A DNA stretch of 64,000 bases from Actinopolymorpha singaporensis (GTDB lineage Bacteria > Actinomycetota > Actinomycetes > Propionibacteriales > Actinopolymorphaceae). Within the stretch, counting starts at the first letter, position 1. Each line of letters begins with the position of its first letter. The notes under the pieces were generated by a model. It did not search any database, had not been told where the DNA came from, and was given only the letters and a program-made list of their open reading frames with translations. The position numbers and the translations under genes are program-made. This document shows positions 1 through 9,598 of the stretch, piece after piece. The stretch spans positions 248,001 through 312,000 of the forward strand of contig NZ_LT629732.1 in assembly GCF_900104745.1 (NCBI RefSeq), written 5' to 3'.

Positions 1-874
1 GGGCAAGCACGTGCGGGTTGCGCAGCAGCAGATACAGCGCGAACGACAACAGCCCGCTGGTGGTCTCGTGACCGGCGATGAGGAATGTCAACACCTGGTT
101 GCGGATGTTCTCGTCGCTCAGGCGCTCGCCGGTGGTGGGGTCGGAGGCGTCCAGCATCAGGCCGAGCAGGTCGCTGCCGCCGGTCCGTCCCTCCGCGCGG
201 CGTGCGCGGATGACCTCGTCGACGAGGCTCTGCATGGTCTGGATGTCGTTGCGGTACGCACGCTCCTGCCCCCGGCGCATGCTGGTGACGAACGGCAGTT
301 GCCGCATTCGCATCATCGCCTCGACCAGCGCGTTGCCCATCGCCTGCAGGAACGGGTGGAGTTCCTCTGCTTCGAAGGAGTTGAAGCGGTGGCCGAAGCC
401 GGTGAGGGAGATCGTGTCCAGGGTGAGCCGGGTCATGTCCTCGGCCACCTCGAGGTCGGTGCCCTGCCGGTCGTGCCACTTGCCGAGGAGTTGCTGGGCG
501 ACCTCCAGCATCTGCGGGAAGTACGCCTTCATCGAACGCTGACTGAACGCCGGCATCAGGATCCGGTGCGCCTGACCCCAGGCCGGCTCGTCCGACCGGG
601 CGGTGAACAAGCCGTCACCGCCGAAGTCGCGAACGTGGCTGAGCGGCGGGTCGATCGGCTTGTAGAAGCGTGACTCGTCAGACACCTCGGTCACGAGGTC
701 GGGGTCGTAGACGAAGATCACCTGCCGGCCGGCGAACTCCAGCCGGAAGATCCCCTCGGGGTACTCCCGCGCCAGGTCGGCGAAGTGGGCACTCGGTCCG
801 TCGGCAGGCACCTGGAGGGTGTTGCCGAGCACCGGGACGCCGCGCGGGCCGGGTATGGGGAGCAGGTCGGCCAT
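1..874 (-). CDS. CYP102-type cytochrome P450, N-terminal part (runs off window)
   Basis: The reverse strand from ATG at 874 reads through the window edge, giving 291 residues of a P450 haem domain. The proline-rich start (LLPIPGPRGVPVLGN), the FNSF stretch near residue 165, EDMTRLTLDTI near 145-155 and the I-helix oxygen-activation motif AGHETTSG at about 267-274 follow Bacillus megaterium P450 BM3 closely. CYP102 members hydroxylate fatty acids and usually carry a C-terminal FAD/FMN reductase in the same chain; that half and the haem cysteine lie outside the window, so self-sufficiency is inferred. It is transcribed divergently from a TetR regulator, as in the BM3/Bm3R1 arrangement, with twin operators in the 79-bp gap. 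Confidence 0.9.
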   Translation of the reverse strand, partial: MADLLPIPGPRGVPVLGNTLQVPADGPSAHFADLAREYPEGIFRLEFAGRQVIFVYDPDLVTEVSDESRFYKPIDPPLSHVRDFGGDGLFTARSDEPAWGQAHRILMPAFSQRSMKAYFPQMLEVAQQLLGKWHDRQGTDLEVAEDMTRLTLDTISLTGFGHRFNSFEAEELHPFLQAMGNALVEAMMRMRQLPFVTSMRRGQERAYRNDIQTMQSLVDEVIRARRAEGRTGGSDLLGLMLDASDPTTGERLSDENIRNQVLTFLIAGHETTSGLLSFALYLLLRNPHVLA

Positions 875-921
875 GATCGTCACTTCCTCGTCGGGTCCGG
901 GCCACCCGAGGTGGGGGCAGC

Positions 922-956
922 CATACACCGTATGACTGGCTACCATACACCGTATG
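922..956. promoter_or_regulatory. Twin palindromic operators between P450 and TetR genes
   Basis: Two identical copies of CATACACCGTATG lie at 922-934 and 944-956, centre to centre 22 bp, about two helical turns. Each is an inverted repeat CATAC-N3-GTATG. The second copy overlaps the upstream ATG of the TetR gene. Position, symmetry and duplication suggest binding by the TetR dimer to control both divergent genes; binding itself is inferred. Confidence 0.7.
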
Positions 957-1604
957 GCTGATACTGTACGAGCCATGGTCACCAGGTCAGGCCGGACGCG
1001 GCAGGCGCGACCGGCGCGGAAGGAGCGGAAGGAGCCGCCGCATCTCACGCCCGAGCTCATCCACGCCACGGCGCTCGCGATGGTCGATGCAGACGGCATC
1101 GACGGCCTGAGCATGCGCAAGCTCGCCGCGGCCCTGGACGTCAACCCGATGTCGCTGTACCACCACGTGCCCAACAAGGCGGCGCTGCTGCAGGGCATCT
1201 CCCGGCTGGCCGTGGCCGACCTGAGGATCGCCTCCGCCGACGACGACACACCGTGGCCGGAGCAGCTGCGCCAGATCGGGCACAGCTTCCGCACGCTCGC
1301 CCACCAGCACAGCAAGCTGATCGTCTACCTGCTGGCGCACCCCGGGTTCATCCAGCGCGAGGGGCCACTGTGGGGAGCGCTGTGCCACACGTTGCGGCGC
1401 GCCGGTCTCCCCGACGCCGAGGTGGGCCGGATCGGCAACGTGCTGTTGACGTTCGTCTCCGGGTTCGTCCTCGCCGAGATCAACGGCTCACTGGGCGACC
1501 TGCTCGACGCAGCGGACGCGGCGGAGATCGACCGCGACTTCGAGGCCGGCCTGGACATCCTCATCGCCGGGCTGGGGTCCGTCCAGCGGATCAGGGCCGA
1601 GTAG
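954..1604 (+). CDS. TetR family transcriptional regulator
   Basis: A 216-residue protein with an N-terminal basic tail, a TetR helix-turn-helix (LSMRKLAAALDVNPMSLYHHV, roughly residues 52-72) and a C-terminal all-helical ligand domain like the TetR_C class. It lies head to head with the CYP102-type gene, and the twin CATACACCGTATG palindromes in the gap are probable operators, so it likely represses the P450 and itself. The ATG at 954 sits inside the second operator and has no ribosome binding site. ATG at 975 is in frame and may be the true start. A short hairpin at 1648-1668 lies just downstream. Confidence 0.85.
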   Translation: MADTVRAMVTRSGRTRQARPARKERKEPPHLTPELIHATALAMVDADGIDGLSMRKLAAALDVNPMSLYHHVPNKAALLQGISRLAVADLRIASADDDTPWPEQLRQIGHSFRTLAHQHSKLIVYLLAHPGFIQREGPLWGALCHTLRRAGLPDAEVGRIGNVLLTFVSGFVLAEINGSLGDLLDAADAAEIDRDFEAGLDILIAGLGSVQRIRAE

Positions 1605-1647
1605 AGAGCGAGTCATCCGCGCCCGTCCGGCAGGGCGGAGAAGAAAT

Positions 1648-1668
1648 CGCGTAGCGGTGTCCTACGCG
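1648..1668 (+). terminator. Short hairpin after TetR gene
   Basis: A 7-bp perfect stem (CGCGTAG/CTACGCG) with a 7-nt loop, 44 bp after the TetR stop codon. There is no T-run, so it is only a weak candidate terminator. Confidence 0.3.
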
Positions 1669-1805
1669 CGACGACGACGCGGCCGGGCGGGATGCGGGGG
1701 CACGCGAACCGGCCATGATCCGCTGGACCGCCCCTGACCGTGCGCAGCGCCTCACCCGCGACCTGACTCGAGCCGGTGGGCAAGGCGTCTTTGTCTTCGT
1801 ACGCC

Positions 1806-3299
1806 CTATCCCGCCGCCAGCGCCGCGGCGAGTTCGTCGTCAGACGGGTCCGGCAGCGGCGGCCGGCCGACGCTGCCCAGGATCTCCCGAACCCGGCGTA
1901 CGACCGCCGGATCGGCCAGGACCTCCTCGGCCGGGGTGAGCATGCCGAGCAGCCGGACGTGGGCGCGGAAGAGTTCGGGATCGAAGCCGGCCGCCTGACG
2001 CAACGAGGTGAGATCGACCCGCCCGTCGGCCCCTTCGACCGCCCCAGCCGCCCACTCCGACTCGGCCGACTCGGCCGACTCGGCCGGCCCAGCCGGCCCA
2101 GCCGGCCCAGCCGGCCCAGCCGGCCCAGCTGGTGTACCTCGAAGCTCTCGCCGCAACGCGGCCAGCCGGGCGGCGTCGATCGCCGCCTGGTCGGCGAACC
2201 ACGGCTCGATCCGGGTCGAGGTCAGCTCGTCCATCACCTTGGTGAGCTCCTCGACCGGGTACTCCCCCACCGCGCCCGCCAGGTGGATCACCTCCTGCAG
2301 GGCGAACGCGATCCCGCGGGCGAAGGTCGGGTTGGTGGTGCACAACGAGTCACCGACGGCGAGGATCCCTGACGCGACGGGCGTGCCGTCCACCACCAAC
2401 CGGCGCAGCGTGTTGTGCAGGTCGCCCATCGGGTAGACGTCGGTCTCCGGGTCCATCACGTCCAGCCAGGCGGCGGCCTGCGGCACGGTGCGCGCGACGG
2501 CCGTGAACGCCGCGGGGTCCCGCACCGCCTTGAACGCGCGGTCCTCAGCCGGTGGCACCAGGCACAGCCCCACCGTGTCGTGGTCACAGCCGAACATCGC
2601 CAGCATGAACCTCCGCATCGGGAGGTTCACCACCGTCGCCGGCGGGCCGGGCAACGTGGCCGCGGGCCGCAGCCGGTAGTAACGGGTGTAGTAGGAGACG
2701 CCGCACTCGGCGGCGGTGACCTCGGTGGGCCGCGCGCCGATCCCCCGCAGCCAGTGGTCGATCCGGGTACGCCGGCCGGACGCGTCCAGAACCAGGTCGG
2801 CCCCGACGGGCCCGACGTCGGTGGTCACCCCGGTCACCCGTGGCGGGTCCCCGGCGGTCGCCGTCAGGCCGGTGACCCGTACGCCCGAACGCACGGTGAC
2901 ATCGGGCTCCGCGGCGACCGTCCGCCGAATCACCCAGTCGATGGTCGAACGCCGGAACAACAACATGGCGAGCTCGTCGTCGCCCGGCCGCGGCGACCGG
3001 TCGGCCAGGGTGGGCGGCATTTGCTGGACGAGGGAGTGCTCCACGACGCCGGCGTCCAGCCAGCCCGCGTACACGTCCGGAAGATGTTCGCGCACGGGCA
3101 ACCGGCCAAGTGGCCGGAGAACGTGCAACTGGACGATCTGGGGTGCGCCCGCGCGGAACGCCGTCGCCGCGGCGGCTTCCGGGTCGCCCGCCGGCGCCAC
3201 GTCGTCGCGGTCGAGCACGATCACCTCGTGCCCGCGCCTGCCGAGAAGCGTCGCCGCGAGCAGCCCCGACAGGCTGCCACCGACCACCGCGATCCGCAT
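1806..3299 (-). CDS. FAD-dependent monooxygenase-like oxidoreductase
   Basis: A 497-residue flavoprotein starting MRIAVVGGSLSG. The N-terminal GxSxSG dinucleotide fold (residues 5-16), a glutamate/aspartate-rich strand end (VIVLDRDD) and a VLDASGRRT segment mark the 2-polyprenyl-6-methoxyphenol hydroxylase-like class. The substrate is unknown. Residues about 390-413 form a collagen-like GPA/ESA low-complexity stretch encoded by 9-bp tandem repeats, unusual inside a flavoenzyme and probably a surface linker. An open frame continues upstream of 3299, but homology begins at this ATG. It stands alone, facing the TetR gene. Confidence 0.8.
   Translation of the reverse strand: MRIAVVGGSLSGLLAATLLGRRGHEVIVLDRDDVAPAGDPEAAAATAFRAGAPQIVQLHVLRPLGRLPVREHLPDVYAGWLDAGVVEHSLVQQMPPTLADRSPRPGDDELAMLLFRRSTIDWVIRRTVAAEPDVTVRSGVRVTGLTATAGDPPRVTGVTTDVGPVGADLVLDASGRRTRIDHWLRGIGARPTEVTAAECGVSYYTRYYRLRPAATLPGPPATVVNLPMRRFMLAMFGCDHDTVGLCLVPPAEDRAFKAVRDPAAFTAVARTVPQAAAWLDVMDPETDVYPMGDLHNTLRRLVVDGTPVASGILAVGDSLCTTNPTFARGIAFALQEVIHLAGAVGEYPVEELTKVMDELTSTRIEPWFADQAAIDAARLAALRRELRGTPAGPAGPAGPAGPAGPAESAESAESEWAAGAVEGADGRVDLTSLRQAAGFDPELFRAHVRLLGMLTPAEEVLADPAVVRRVREILGSVGRPPLPDPSDDELAAALAAG
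2059..2130. repeat. 9-bp minisatellite inside flavoprotein gene
   Basis: Four tandem copies of a CGACTCGGC unit run into five copies of GGCCCAGCC. All units are 9 bp, so copy-number change would keep frame. On the coding strand they give ESA and GPA tripeptides. Confidence 0.85.
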
Positions 3300-3510
3300 G
3301 GCGGACCTCCCGCTCGAACACCGCCCGGGCGTGCGGCCCCGTACCGCCGACCATGGCGGGCGGTGTGTCCATGGGGAACGTACATACCGGGCGACGACCC
3401 CGCAACGACCAACGGGAAACGATGCCGACTCGGCGGGCCGAACTCCTCCGGCGCGCCGCCGAACCTCCCCGGCGCGCCTGGATCCGCCCTGTGAAATCGT
3501 CGGTGGGGCT

Positions 3511-4281
3511 ATGACCGAACCGCCCGATCTGCCCCGCCCGCCCGGTACGCCACCGGCCTCGCCGACACCCGCATCTCCGCCTGCGCACCGGCCGCCGCCT
3601 CCGCCGACGACGGCGCTCACCCTGCTGGCGCTGGGCTCCGGCGCGACCGACGCGCTCAGCTTCGCCGCCCTGGGTGGCGCGTTCACCAGCGTGATGACCG
3701 GCAACCTCGTGCTCACCGGACTCGCCGCCGGGAAGGCCCAGCCGGTACCGGATCTCCTGCCGTCGGCGTTCGCCATCGCGGCGTTCGTCGCCGGCGTGTT
3801 CTTCGTGTCCCGCCTGCTGCGCACCGCGCGTTCCAACCCACAGGATCCGTGGCCGCCGCGGATCACCGTGGCGCTGTCGATCACTGCGGTCGCCCAGGTC
3901 GCCGTACTCACCGGCTGGCTGGTCACCGCCGGGGACCCGGCGCCGGTGGCGCGGGCCGGGCTCATCGTGCTCGCCGGACTGGCCATGGGGTCGCAGAGCG
4001 CGGCGGTCAACGCGCTGTGCCTGCCCGCGGCGGCGTCGACGTACCTCACCGGCACACTCGCCATGCTCACCAGCGAGCTCGCGACCCACGGGACCCGCGA
4101 GACCGTCCTCCGCCGGCTGGCCCTGCTGCTGGCGGTGGTGGTCGGCGCGGCCGGGGAGGCTCTGCTGCTGGACCACGCGCACCGGCTCGCTCCGGTGCTT
4201 CAGGTGAGCGCCGCCGTCGTGGTGGTCGTCCTCGGCCTGGTGCGCGACCTCCGTCACCGCAGGTCGGTGCGTACCGGCTGA
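3511..4281 (+). CDS. DUF1275 (YoaK) family membrane protein
   Basis: A 256-residue integral membrane protein. A proline-rich cytosolic N-terminus (residues 1-34) precedes about six hydrophobic segments. The segment SGATDALSFAALGGAFTSVMTGNLV is the hallmark of the DUF1275/YoaK family, a group of uncharacterised transporter-like proteins. The start at 3511 is chosen because GGTGGGG lies just upstream. It is divergent from the flavoprotein, with no shared regulatory palindrome that I could see. Confidence 0.8.
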   Translation: MTEPPDLPRPPGTPPASPTPASPPAHRPPPPPTTALTLLALGSGATDALSFAALGGAFTSVMTGNLVLTGLAAGKAQPVPDLLPSAFAIAAFVAGVFFVSRLLRTARSNPQDPWPPRITVALSITAVAQVAVLTGWLVTAGDPAPVARAGLIVLAGLAMGSQSAAVNALCLPAAASTYLTGTLAMLTSELATHGTRETVLRRLALLLAVVVGAAGEALLLDHAHRLAPVLQVSAAVVVVVLGLVRDLRHRRSVRTG

Positions 4282-4502
4282 ATCCCTTGTGGATCACGCG
4301 AAACGCCCGAACCCGGACGGGTCGCGATCGGTAGCCAGGACCGTCGCCGAAAGGACCGGCCGACCGGCGGCCCGCGCTAGCATCGACATGGCCGTACGCC
4401 TGTCAGCTCGCTCCGTCGGCAACTGTCAACGCCGGCTTTGCGCGCCGGTCGGCCATCGGTCCGACCCAGCCCGTCCAGACCAGCCCAGACCTCGCCCGGA
4501 CC

Positions 4503-5975
4503 ATGCCTGCCGAACCCTGGGGATTCCTGCACCACGCGCGCGTGGAGTTCCGCAAGCGGCCGATCGCCGAACGCCTGCGGGACTGGCGGGCCGTGCTCCA
4601 GCCGCCGTTGACCGAGACCGCCCGCACCCAGGCGGCTCGGTGCATGGACTGCGGAGTGCCGTTCTGCCACGCCGGCTGTCCGCTCGGCAACCTCATCCCG
4701 GAGTGGAACGAGTACGTCGCCCGCGGAGAGTGGCACCGCGCCCTGGACTCCCTGCACGCGACCAACAACTTCCCGGAGTTCACCGGCTGGCTGTGCCCCG
4801 CGCCGTGCGAACCCGCCTGCGTCCTCGCCATCAACGCCGCACCGGTCAGCATCAAACAGGTCGAGCTGGCGATCATCGAACACGCCTGGGCGCGGGACTG
4901 GGTAGCCCCGTGCCCGGCGCCGGTCCGCACCGGCCGGCGGATCGCGGTGGTGGGTTCGGGACCGGCGGGACTGGCCGCCGCGCAGCAACTCGCCCGCGCC
5001 GGGCACGACGTCCACGTGTTCGAACGCGACGACCGGATCGGTGGGCTGCTGCGGTACGGCATCCCGGACTTCAAGTTGGAGAAGCGGGTCGTCGACCGGC
5101 GGCTCGGCCAGCTCGCCGCGGAGGGTGTGCGCTTCCGCCCGGGAGTCGACGCGGGGAAGGACGTGTCGGGTGAGTGGCTTCGCGCGCGCTACGACGCCGT
5201 CGTCCTCGCGGTCGGCGCGCTGCGACCACGCGAGCTGGACCTGCCCGGACGCGGGCTCGCCGGGATTCATCAGGCGATGGACTACCTCCCGCAGGCCAAC
5301 CGGGTCGAGGCCGGGGACCTGCGCACGCCCGCGATCGACGCGAACGGGTCCCACGTCGTCATCATCGGCGGTGGGGACACCGCGGCCGACTGCCTGGGTA
5401 CGGCCAACCGGCAGGGCGCGGTCGAGGTCCGTCAGCTCGACCACAACCCCCGGCCTCCGGAGCTCCGCGACGAGGAGAGCAATCCCTGGCCGCAGTGGCC
5501 GCGGGTGCACCGGGTCTCCCCCGCGCACGAGGAGGGCGTGGTCGAGGACTGGTCCCGCGAGGTGGTCGCCTTCGAGGGCGACGAGCTGGGCCACGTACGC
5601 CAGGTGCGGACGGCTGTGGTCGAGCGGCGGTTCGACGCGCGCGGCCACCGGTGGTTCCACGTCGTACGCGACAGCGAGGAGGACCTGCCCGCGGATCTCG
5701 TACTGCTGGCGGCGGGCTTCGTCGGTCCCGACTCTGCGCCGTTGCTGGACCAGCTCGACGTCGAGCTCGACCCGCGCACCGGCACCGTCCTGGTCGACGA
5801 CGGCTGGGAGACGACCACCCCGGGTGTCTTCTGCTGCGGCGACGCGCAGCGAGGCGCCAGCCTGGTGGTGTGGGCGATCGCCGAGGGACGGGCCTGCGCG
5901 GCGCGGGTGGACCACGACCTCACCGGCCGCGGCGTACTGCCCGATCCGGTGGCACCATCCAGTCGACCTCTCTGA
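4503..5975 (+). CDS. gltD: Glutamate synthase small subunit-like oxidoreductase (GltD family)
   Basis: A 490-residue protein with the GltD layout: N-terminal cysteine clusters CMDCGVPFCHAGCP (about residues 42-55) and CPAPCEPAC (about 99-107) for iron-sulfur binding, an FAD dinucleotide motif VVGSGPAGLAAAQQL near 150, an NAD(P)H motif IIGGGDTAADCLG near 285, and a terminal GDAQRGASLVVWAI segment. In glutamate synthase this subunit passes NADPH electrons to the large subunit. No gltB lies on either side, so it may be a partner of a distant gltB or a stand-alone GltD-like reductase. The start is chosen at ATG 4503; no strong ribosome binding site precedes it. Confidence 0.85.
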   Translation: MPAEPWGFLHHARVEFRKRPIAERLRDWRAVLQPPLTETARTQAARCMDCGVPFCHAGCPLGNLIPEWNEYVARGEWHRALDSLHATNNFPEFTGWLCPAPCEPACVLAINAAPVSIKQVELAIIEHAWARDWVAPCPAPVRTGRRIAVVGSGPAGLAAAQQLARAGHDVHVFERDDRIGGLLRYGIPDFKLEKRVVDRRLGQLAAEGVRFRPGVDAGKDVSGEWLRARYDAVVLAVGALRPRELDLPGRGLAGIHQAMDYLPQANRVEAGDLRTPAIDANGSHVVIIGGGDTAADCLGTANRQGAVEVRQLDHNPRPPELRDEESNPWPQWPRVHRVSPAHEEGVVEDWSREVVAFEGDELGHVRQVRTAVVERRFDARGHRWFHVVRDSEEDLPADLVLLAAGFVGPDSAPLLDQLDVELDPRTGTVLVDDGWETTTPGVFCCGDAQRGASLVVWAIAEGRACAARVDHDLTGRGVLPDPVAPSSRPL

Positions 5976-5987
5976 GCTGCCGCCGTT

Positions 5988-6044
5988 GCGGGCCCGCCCT
6001 GGGTCCGGCGACTTCGCGGGCCCGCCCCGTGTCCCGCCGACTTC
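5988..6044. repeat. Two imperfect 28/29-bp direct repeats
   Basis: A 28-bp unit beginning GCGGGCCCGCCC and ending GGCGACTTC is followed directly by a 29-bp variant, in the gap between the GltD-like gene and tex. It is a local duplication of unknown role. Confidence 0.6.
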
Positions 6045-6185
6045 GCAGAGCGGGGCTGTGGACGGCCGGCCGCGGCTGGGGGTGGCACCTGGCACGATGC
6101 TCAGGACAAGTCCCAGGCCGGCACCGATGACCAGCGTCCCGATGCCGGCCGTACGACCGTCGTGCATGCGAAGTGGAGCCAGACC

Positions 6186-8816
6186 GTGACCGAAGCCATC
6201 GAGGCAGCCCCCACACCGGCCCAGTCGTCGGCCCAGGCGGCCGCCGCCCTCCACCAGCGGATCGCCGAGGAGCTCGGCGTCCGCGAGGGGCAGGTCAGGG
6301 CCGCGGTGGAGCTGCTCGACGGCGGAGCCACCGTGCCGTTCATCGCGAGATACCGCAAGGAGGTCACCGGCACGCTCGACGACGCGCAGCTGCGCACACT
6401 GGAGGAGCGCCTGCGTTACCTCCGTGAGCTGGAGGAACGCCGCGCCGCGGTCCTCGACTCGATCCGCGAGCAGGGCAAGCTGGACGCGGGGCTGGAGGCC
6501 CGGATCCTGGCCGCCGACTCCAAGGCCCGGCTGGAGGACATCTATCTCCCCTACCGGCCCAAGCGGCGGACCAAGGCGCAGATCGCCCGCGAGGCCGGGC
6601 TCGAGCCACTCGCCGACGCCCTGCTCGCCGACCCGTCGCTGGATCCGCGGGAGACGGCTGCCGGTTACGTCGCCCCGGACCGTGGCGTCGCCGACGCTGG
6701 CGCCGCACTGGACGGCGCCCGGTCGATCCTGGTCGAGCGGTTCGCCGAGGACGCCGACCTGATCGGCGAGCTCCGCGAGCTGGTGTGGTCCCGCGGGCGG
6801 CTGGTGACGAAGGTGCGCGCCGGCCGGGAGGAGGCCGGGGCGAAGTTCGCCGACTACTTCGACTTCGCCGAGCGCTTCACCTCGCTGCCGTCCCACCGCG
6901 TGCTGGCCGCCTTCCGCGGCGAGAAGGAGGAGGTCCTCGACCTCACCCTGGAGCCGGAGGAGCCGACTTTGTCAGCCGGCGACGGGCCGGCCGACGTCGC
7001 GGCGGGCCGCACCGACTTCGAGGCCCGGATCGCCGACAGGTACGCCATCACCCACCAGGGTCGCCCCGCCGACGGCTGGCTGGCCGACACAGTGCGGTGG
7101 GCGTGGCGTACGCGAATCCTCGTCCACATCGGCATCGACCTTCGGATGCGGCTGCGCCAGGCCGCCGAGGACGAGGCGGTGCGGGTGTTCGCAGCCAACC
7201 TCCGTGACCTGCTGCTCGCCGCGCCGGCAGGCGCCCGGCCGACCATGGGTCTCGACCCGGGCTTCCGTACCGGCGTGAAGGTCGCGGTCGTCGACGGCAC
7301 CGGCAAGGTGGTGGCGACCGACACCATCTATCCGCACGTGCCCGCCCGGCGGTGGGACGACTCCCTGGCCACCCTCGCCCGGCTGGCGCGGGAGCACCAC
7401 GTCGAGCTGATCGCGATCGGCAACGGCACCGCTTCGCGGGAGACCGACAAACTGGCCGAGGATCTCATCCGCCGGCAACCGGAGCTCAAGCTCACCAAGG
7501 CGGTGGTGTCCGAGGCCGGCGCGTCCGTCTACTCCGCCTCCGCGTACGCCTCGGCCGAGCTTCCCGGAATGGACGTCTCACTGCGCGGCGCGGTGTCCAT
7601 CGCCCGCCGGCTGCAGGACCCGCTCGCGGAGCTGGTGAAGATCGACCCGAAGTCGATAGGGGTCGGGCAGTACCAACACGATGTGTCGGAGACCAAGCTG
7701 TCCCGCTCCCTCGACGCGGTGGTCGAGGACTGCGTCAACGCCGTGGGCGTCGACGTCAACACCGCATCCGCGCCGCTGCTGACCCGGGTGTCCGGAATCA
7801 CCGAGACCCTCGCGGCCAACCTCGTGGCCCACCGCGACGCCAAGGGGCCGTTCCGCTCCCGGCGGGCACTGAAGGACGTTCCCCGCCTCGGGCCGAAGGC
7901 GTTCGAGCAGTGCGCGGGCTTCCTGCGCATTCCGCAGGGCGACGATCCGATCGACTCCTCCAGCGTGCACCCGGAGGCCTACCCCGTCGTACGCCGGATC
8001 CTGGCCTCGGTCGGTGGCGACCTGAAGAGCCTGATCGGCAACACCTCGACCCTGCGTGGGCTGAAGCCGTCGGACTTCGTGGACGAGACGTTCGGACTGC
8101 CGACCGTCACCGACATCCTTGCCGAGCTGGAGAAACCGGGCCGCGACCCGCGGCCGGGGTTCCGCACCGCGACGTTCGCCGAGGGGGTGGAGGAACTCAC
8201 CGACCTCGCGCCCGGGATGGTGCTCGAAGGTGTGGTGACCAACGTCGCGGCGTTCGGTGCGTTCGTCGACGTGGGCGTCCACCAGGACGGGCTGGTGCAC
8301 GTGTCGGCGATGTCGAAGAACTACGTGAAGGATCCGCGCGAGGTCGTCAAGCCCGGCGACATCGTGAAGGTGAAGGTTCTCGAGGTCGACGTCGCCCGTA
8401 AGCGGGTGTCGCTGACCCTGCGGCTCGACGACGAGGTCGGCGGCGCGCCTTCCGGTGGCCGGGGTGGTTCGCGGTCCGGCTCGTCGAAGTCGGATGGGCC
8501 GAAATCCGGCTCATCGAGGTCGGATGGGCCGAAGCCTGGTGGTGACGCACGTTCGGGCCGCGGCCGGCGGCCCGGCCCCGCTGACGGCCGCGGCGGGTCC
8601 GGCCAACGCGGCGGGTCCGGCCAACGCGGCGGGTCCGGCCAACGCGGCGGGTCCGATCAGCGCGGTGACTCCGGCCAGCGTGGCCGGGGCCAGCGCAACG
8701 ACCGCGGCTCTGGCCGGCGCGACGACTCCGGTCAGCGTGCCGGCACCGACACCGCGCTGGCGGACGCACTGCGCCGCGCCGGCCTGGTCGGTGACGACCA
8801 GCGCGGCAAGCGGTAA
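6186..8816 (+). CDS. tex: Tex-like RNA-binding protein with RGG-like tail
   Basis: An 876-residue homologue of the transcription accessory protein Tex. It has a helical N-terminal part, a YqgF/RNase H-like domain ([16 protein letters not shown] near residue 350), tandem helix-hairpin-helix segments (near 510-570), and an S1 RNA-binding domain ([20 protein letters not shown] near 680-750). The GTG at 6186 is preceded by GTGGAG at a normal distance; an in-frame ATG at 6162 lacks a ribosome binding site. The last ~120 residues are a Gly/Ser/Arg/Gln-rich tail built from GGSGQR repeats, resembling RNA-binding RGG regions. It is transcribed alone. Confidence 0.93.
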   Translation: MTEAIEAAPTPAQSSAQAAAALHQRIAEELGVREGQVRAAVELLDGGATVPFIARYRKEVTGTLDDAQLRTLEERLRYLRELEERRAAVLDSIREQGKLDAGLEARILAADSKARLEDIYLPYRPKRRTKAQIAREAGLEPLADALLADPSLDPRETAAGYVAPDRGVADAGAALDGARSILVERFAEDADLIGELRELVWSRGRLVTKVRAGREEAGAKFADYFDFAERFTSLPSHRVLAAFRGEKEEVLDLTLEPEEPTLSAGDGPADVAAGRTDFEARIADRYAITHQGRPADGWLADTVRWAWRTRILVHIGIDLRMRLRQAAEDEAVRVFAANLRDLLLAAPAGARPTMGLDPGFRTGVKVAVVDGTGKVVATDTIYPHVPARRWDDSLATLARLAREHHVELIAIGNGTASRETDKLAEDLIRRQPELKLTKAVVSEAGASVYSASAYASAELPGMDVSLRGAVSIARRLQDPLAELVKIDPKSIGVGQYQHDVSETKLSRSLDAVVEDCVNAVGVDVNTASAPLLTRVSGITETLAANLVAHRDAKGPFRSRRALKDVPRLGPKAFEQCAGFLRIPQGDDPIDSSSVHPEAYPVVRRILASVGGDLKSLIGNTSTLRGLKPSDFVDETFGLPTVTDILAELEKPGRDPRPGFRTATFAEGVEELTDLAPGMVLEGVVTNVAAFGAFVDVGVHQDGLVHVSAMSKNYVKDPREVVKPGDIVKVKVLEVDVARKRVSLTLRLDDEVGGAPSGGRGGSRSGSSKSDGPKSGSSRSDGPKPGGDARSGRGRRPGPADGRGGSGQRGGSGQRGGSGQRGGSDQRGDSGQRGRGQRNDRGSGRRDDSGQRAGTDTALADALRRAGLVGDDQRGKR
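8590..8665. repeat. 18-bp tandem repeats in tex tail
   Basis: Four in-frame copies of an 18-bp unit (GGCGGGTCCGGCCAACGC and one variant) encode successive [12 protein letters not shown] hexapeptides. Further degraded copies follow to about 8745. Confidence 0.8.
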
Positions 8817-8857
8817 GTACGCCCGGTCACTGCCACCCTCCGCAGGTGGGAATCGCG

Positions 8858-8873
8858 TTCCTCCGCGGAAGAA
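8858..8873. repeat. Degenerate copy of the TTCTTCCGCGGAAGAA palindrome
   Basis: TTCCTCCGCGGAAGAA differs by one base from the perfect palindrome found three times at 9599-9783. It lies in the 96-bp gap between the convergent tex and DUF402 genes. Confidence 0.6.
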
Positions 8874-8912
8874 TCGTCCGTTCAGTGCAGCGGGGGCTCC
8901 AGCCGGGCGCCC

Positions 8913-9584
8913 TCACCCATGTCGCCGGGCAGACCACGCCACCCCGGTCGCCCGGTAAGCGGCCGGAAGAGTTGGGCGCTCCCACGTCGGATCCGGCTGC
9001 CACTCCAGCCACCTCGCCTCGAACGGACCGGTGCGGGCCTTCGCCTGCGCGAGCACGGCGTGCGCGTGGTCTTCCAGGGTGCCGAGCAGTTGGCCGTCGA
9101 GTACACCCCGGCGGACCGCGTCGTCGAAGTCCTCACGGTCCTTCCAGGCCCACGAACCGTCCGGCCGTACCTGAACGTCGAGCACGAGGTCCATCGTCTG
9201 AATGCCGTCAGGCTTCCGCGTCAGCGGTAGTTCCAGGTTGACGTACCACCCGAGGAAGTCTCCCGTCTCGGTCCACCCGAGAATGACCCGCGCCCAGGTG
9301 CCGGGCGAGAAGAAGTGCAGCGTGCACAGGCCGATCGGCCGCTCGACGACCTCGTAGACAAGGGTCTGCATCGCGAGCAGCTTGCGTTCCGAACGTGGGA
9401 GGCACTCGCGCCCGGGGACGCCGACGCTGCTCGCGTAGGCGCCGGTCGTACCGGCGGGCACGTGGGTGACGCACCAGAGGCCGTCCTCGACGACCACGTG
9501 CGGCACAGCGCTCCACAGATGACCGTGCCAGCGTTCCTCCACGATCAGCGGCGTTCCGGGCCGCCAGGTGTCCTGGAGAGTCAT
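8913..9584 (-). CDS. DUF402 domain protein
   Basis: A 223-residue protein beginning MTLQDTW. The start at 9584 follows GGAGGA at a good distance; the frame stays open further upstream only because it reads through the palindromic repeats. The central part (VYEVVERPIGLCTLHFFSPG and LGWYVNLELPLTRKPDG) matches the DUF402 fold, an FomD-like beta-barrel; characterised DUF402 proteins include nucleoside-diphosphate phosphatases. Aspartates in LDVQVRPDGSWAWKDREDFDDAV would be metal ligands by analogy. It lies divergent from the LGFP-repeat gene, with the gap filled by palindromes. Confidence 0.75.
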   Translation of the reverse strand: MTLQDTWRPGTPLIVEERWHGHLWSAVPHVVVEDGLWCVTHVPAGTTGAYASSVGVPGRECLPRSERKLLAMQTLVYEVVERPIGLCTLHFFSPGTWARVILGWTETGDFLGWYVNLELPLTRKPDGIQTMDLVLDVQVRPDGSWAWKDREDFDDAVRRGVLDGQLLGTLEDHAHAVLAQAKARTGPFEARWLEWQPDPTWERPTLPAAYRATGVAWSARRHG

Positions 9585-9598
9585 CGCACCAGTCCTCC

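Noticed and set aside
4377-6896. Minus-strand long open frame opposite the GltD-like gene and tex
   Set aside because: Both plus-strand genes are well conserved; the antisense translation has no recognisable domain.
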